From assembly GCA_902729315.2 (NCBI GenBank), contig LR746268.1:4829501-4893500 (forward strand): 64,000 nt of DNA. The letters run 5' to 3'. Position numbers and translations under genes: made by a program. This document shows positions 60,752-64,000 of this stretch, piece by piece. Below the pieces are notes generated by a model that ran no database searches, was not told where the DNA came from, and saw nothing but the letters and a program-made list of their open reading frames with translations. Within the stretch, counting starts at the first letter, position 1. The number at the start of each line of letters is the position of its first letter. This DNA comes from Spirodela intermedia (taxonomy: Eukaryota; Streptophyta; Magnoliopsida; Alismatales; Araceae).

Positions 60752-62602
60752 TATACATATATTCTCCTTGTTAATGGAATTTCTGACCAGCCCCAAGCCA
60801 CGGTTAAGTGCCCATCAAGGTTAAGTGCCATGGCAGCGGCGCCGGGATTCCTAAGAGTGCGTGGCTCGATTGCACGAACCCCCTCCCTCCCTCCCGGTGC
60901 TGGAGGGCCCCAAAGTATTTTAGAGATAATGGGCCCGAAGGCTTTGACTTAAAGTCGCAACTCCACTAATGGGCATTTGGGCCCGTGGGCCCTGGTTAAG
61001 GTGGTTAGTGGGAGAGGGAAATAAAGGAAGCTAGAGTTATGAGATGCTCACTGGCCAATCAGATTATGCCAGGAGCCAGGGATTGACTTTGACCAATATT
61101 CCAGACCGGAGGAGGTAATTCTGATCCGAGTCACATCAGGATAAGGAGCGCCCATTAATGGGTCCAATAGAATAAAAAAATCGAGAAAATTGTCCTTCTG
61201 AAGGGAGTGTCTATCCTGAAATGAAGGCCCAGTGGTTTTATTGACGGCGGTGAATCCTTTACGAGTGTGCAATTGAGATCCCCGGATCTTAAGCTTAGAG
61301 AACAGCCGAGAAATTGAGCTCCAGGGCAGACCCATCATGGAGCCCAGTGCGGATACGTACCAATCTTCTCTCTTCTGACGTACCAATCAGAAACAGAGAG
61401 AGAGAGAGAGAGTAGAGCATCCACCGCGAAATATTAAGGGTTTCTGAATTTTCGGGATAGAATTTGTTCGAAGACTAGATTCCACTTAGCTACGGATAAA
61501 CTGGGATGATCTTATTTTCCAGACAGCCACAAATCCGGGTTTCAGAGATGATGGACGAGCTATCTTATTAGTTTACCTCTCCGGACAGGGACTTGCGCTA
61601 GAGACGATGAGACGGGTGTGATTTTATATTTACGTGGAATTTGTTAATATCATGCCATTAAATGGTACCCGTACTAAGAGGAAATCAATAAATTTTTGGT
61701 GTGATATGACCTCTCTTATTCTCTCGAGTTGATTTACGTCTCGTCGGAAGATTGGATAATAAAGAACAAAAAAATAGGAGTGGGCTTGGAAAGAAAGCCG
61801 AGAGGTAGAAAATATTGAGCTCGAGAAAATCGAGTATAGTGGTGAATTTCTCAACAGGAGGGGGAAGGGATAAGCTCATCCCGAGAGAGTCCCAGATGAT
61901 GTCCAGCATGAACAGCATCGATTGGGGGGAGGTCGCAAACAAGGAAGATGATGATAGAAGAGGCCTGCATTGGTCGTGATAAAGATGAGAATTTATTCAA
62001 TGTAGTTAAAGTTTGAACAGATCCTGTCAATGTCCTCGTCAGTTAGGCCTGACTTTCGGTCTGAATACCCCTATTCAACATCTGATTTCTGCCATGAGAG
62101 CTATCATCTTCAGGACGAAGTTTGGAGATTTCCCCGATGGGGAGGTGGGCCGCGGCGGCACCGACGACCAGCGGGCTCCCTCCCCGTGCGAAACAGTTCA
62201 TTGGAGGGATCCATCTCCGTCATGCCGCCAGGGGCCGGATAGTTGCTGTCATGAGTGGAAGAGATGATGACACCGCGCACTTAAGGCCCGCTTGGGAGCG
62301 GAGGAGGAGGCGGGGACGGCGCCGCCGTTGTGGCCCGTCTACCTCGTTGAGGGGGCTGTGGGGGTGACGGTGCGCGGAGTCCTGCCGGAGCAGCGCCGGT
62401 TATATCTCGGAGGCAACTAACCGCCATTTCCCGTCGGTTCAGCGAGGAGGTTTTTATGCATGAAAGCGACGCTCGACGTGCCCCGGCGGAAGCTGAGTTG
62501 GTGTCTGTTCATTTGTACGCTGGCGCAATGCGGGACAGTAGGCCCCTCTTCTCCATGCAGAGAGAGACAGGAGAGAAAGAGATAGATGGAGATATATATA
62601 TT

Positions 62603-62643
<41 letters not shown>

Positions 62644-63405
62644 GCTGCTAAGGGAGCCAGAGTCATATTCTGGCAGGTCTGGTGAGACCCGGGAAGCCAA
62701 AGGTTCCAGAAGACTAAAACTTCGGATCATGATGATGTTATCGTGGCATTGCCAGTTTTCCTCTTTGGGTTCAACTAGAAACCAGAAAACCCGCATCTTG
62801 AGGGCAGATTTTCTAGAAATGAATCATCTTTGCCATCTCTGACTTTAAGAAAACCCTGCCGACTATCCTGATCAGGCAATTCCTACTAGTTTCTCGATGC
62901 CATCAATGACCAGCATGGGCACCAGGGCCATCTGATTTGATGTGGACCAATTAGCATAAGAATATTCGAGCCACTGGTTACCCAGAATAGAAATAATAAT
63001 CATGATAATGACGCTGATAGACGCCCTTCTCATAATGTCAAGGAGGCGCTGTAATTCAAGTGGCCGCTGTGCCCTTGAAGGATATACACGTGTTGGACAT
63101 GGAGGACATTTGAAGAAATGGGGCATCAATGTCTCCCCCTCAGAGGGAGAACCCATCCTCGGTGTAGGCCCGGTTGCCGTCATAGATAAGATCTAGAGAG
63201 AGAAAATGGAACGGAGGATCTCCACAGGTGGGCCCGGAGCATCTCTATCAGGCACGAGGGATATAATCGTCTGTCATTGTCTACCGTTTTAAAAGCATCA
63301 ATTGGCCAGGTTCGCGAAGACCCACTCGAGGCCGGTTGTCTTTTCCAAGGTCTGGACTCGGAGGGATGCATGAGTCTAGATTTGGACCCATCACAAATAC
63401 AAACA

Positions 63406-63436
<31 letters not shown>

Positions 63437-64000
63437 TTAAACGATTCAATACATTAATATCGGAGGAAAAGCTAAGCTGCCGACATCTAGACAAGACCCA
63501 TTCAAATTCGGCCCTGTTCAAATCAGAGAACCCATTAAAGGTCCTTAGTGGCGCATGGTACGAGGGTGATAGCTTGAAAAGATAATAATGGGTTTAGTCC
63601 GAAGAAAAACTTGGAAGATGAGATCAAGGTTGACAGGAGATCTGTAAAGATATGGATTTAAATTTATCACGGCTGATTAGGGTAGGAGTTGCCCATTCTG
63701 AAGCTGAATCGGATGCCTTGACGTTCTATCAGATATTTTTCGGGCCATTCTTAGCCGAACGAGATGATTATTATTATTTTTCGTGCCACTAAATAAAAGA
63801 TTAAATAACAGATTTAATATTAGTTTTAGGGTATACGGCATCTTTCATCGGATTGGTGGTGTGAATTAAAAAGAGAAGAGTCGGTTTATGTTTCTCTCTC
63901 TAAGGAGTTCAATTAAAAATGCTCGGAAATGATTGAGTTGATTAAGTTCTTACAGAATTGATTTGTTTCTATGTTAATTTCAACCGCAAATTCAGAGAGG
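60752..64000. other. 3.2 kb without a recognisable gene
   Basis: Open frames exist on both strands but none shows a known domain, and codon structure is not convincing. A GGGCCCGTGGGCCC stretch near 60990 contains overlapping site II-like motifs. GC-rich patches occur at 62120-62400. It could be the distal promoter of CYP78A or hold untranslated or non-coding transcripts; nothing in the sequence decides this. Confidence 0.5.
62606..62638. repeat. (GA)n microsatellite
   Basis: About 16 GA units in gene-free sequence. Shorter GA runs occur at about 61395-61413 and 63411-63436. Confidence 0.9.

Noticed and set aside
60504-60952. Two overlapping frames rich in Ser-Leu
   Set aside because: They are translations of the (CT)n microsatellite.
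61048-61386. 112-codon minus-strand frame
   Set aside because: No recognisable domain and no supporting splice or promoter signals.

Overview
This window is nuclear DNA from a flowering plant. The genes are split by many GT-AG introns, the protein families are plant ones (PPR proteins, the SnRK1 gamma-type subunit KING1, CYP78A), and there is a decayed Ty1/copia retrotransposon. Several first exons (both PPR genes, CYP78A, the methyltransferase) are very GC-rich beside AT-rich introns. That suggests a monocot or an early-diverging angiosperm, but I cannot name the species.

Layout, left to right. 1-683 (+): 3' end of a P-class PPR gene. 1117-5784 (-): KING1-like four-CBS protein, 6 exons, 445 aa. 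6762-12833 (+): ELMO-domain gene, 9 exons, whose 2.5-kb first intron holds a diverged tandem array with a unit of about 190 bp. 12992-14428 (-): intronless E-class PPR gene. 14511-15981 (+): plastid-type SAM-dependent methyltransferase, 5 exons, in very tight divergence from the PPR gene. 16278-17595 (-): COMM-domain protein. 17942-24037 (+): snurportin-1. 24754-30186 (-): organellar-type M48 metallopeptidase, 8 exons. 31118-45122 (-): a 14-kb WD40-repeat gene with at least 18 exons. 45506-56192 (-): DLDET phosphatase (SCP/SSP4-like), whose 5'-UTR intron of about 7.7 kb contains the copia element at 48571-54302. That element is itself interrupted by a 1.36-kb non-autonomous LTR element (49645-51007) inserted in the gag zinc-knuckle codons. 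58245-60328 (-): CYP78A cytochrome P450, 2 exons. 60.4-64.0 kb: no recognisable gene, but long CT/GA microsatellites.

The genes are mostly unrelated housekeeping functions: energy signalling, endosomal or cytoskeletal regulation, organelle RNA processing, snRNP import, proteolysis, phosphatase activity, and hydroxylation in organ-growth control. I rebuilt the exons by reading splice sites and checking that phases closed. Ten multi-exon models were rebuilt; nine close in frame. The exception is the WD40 gene, where a small exon between 41764 and 44513 is missing from my model. No rRNA, tRNA or CRISPR was seen. The most unusual structures are the intronic tandem array, the nested retroelement, the 82-bp divergent gene pair, and the unfamiliar WD40 gene.
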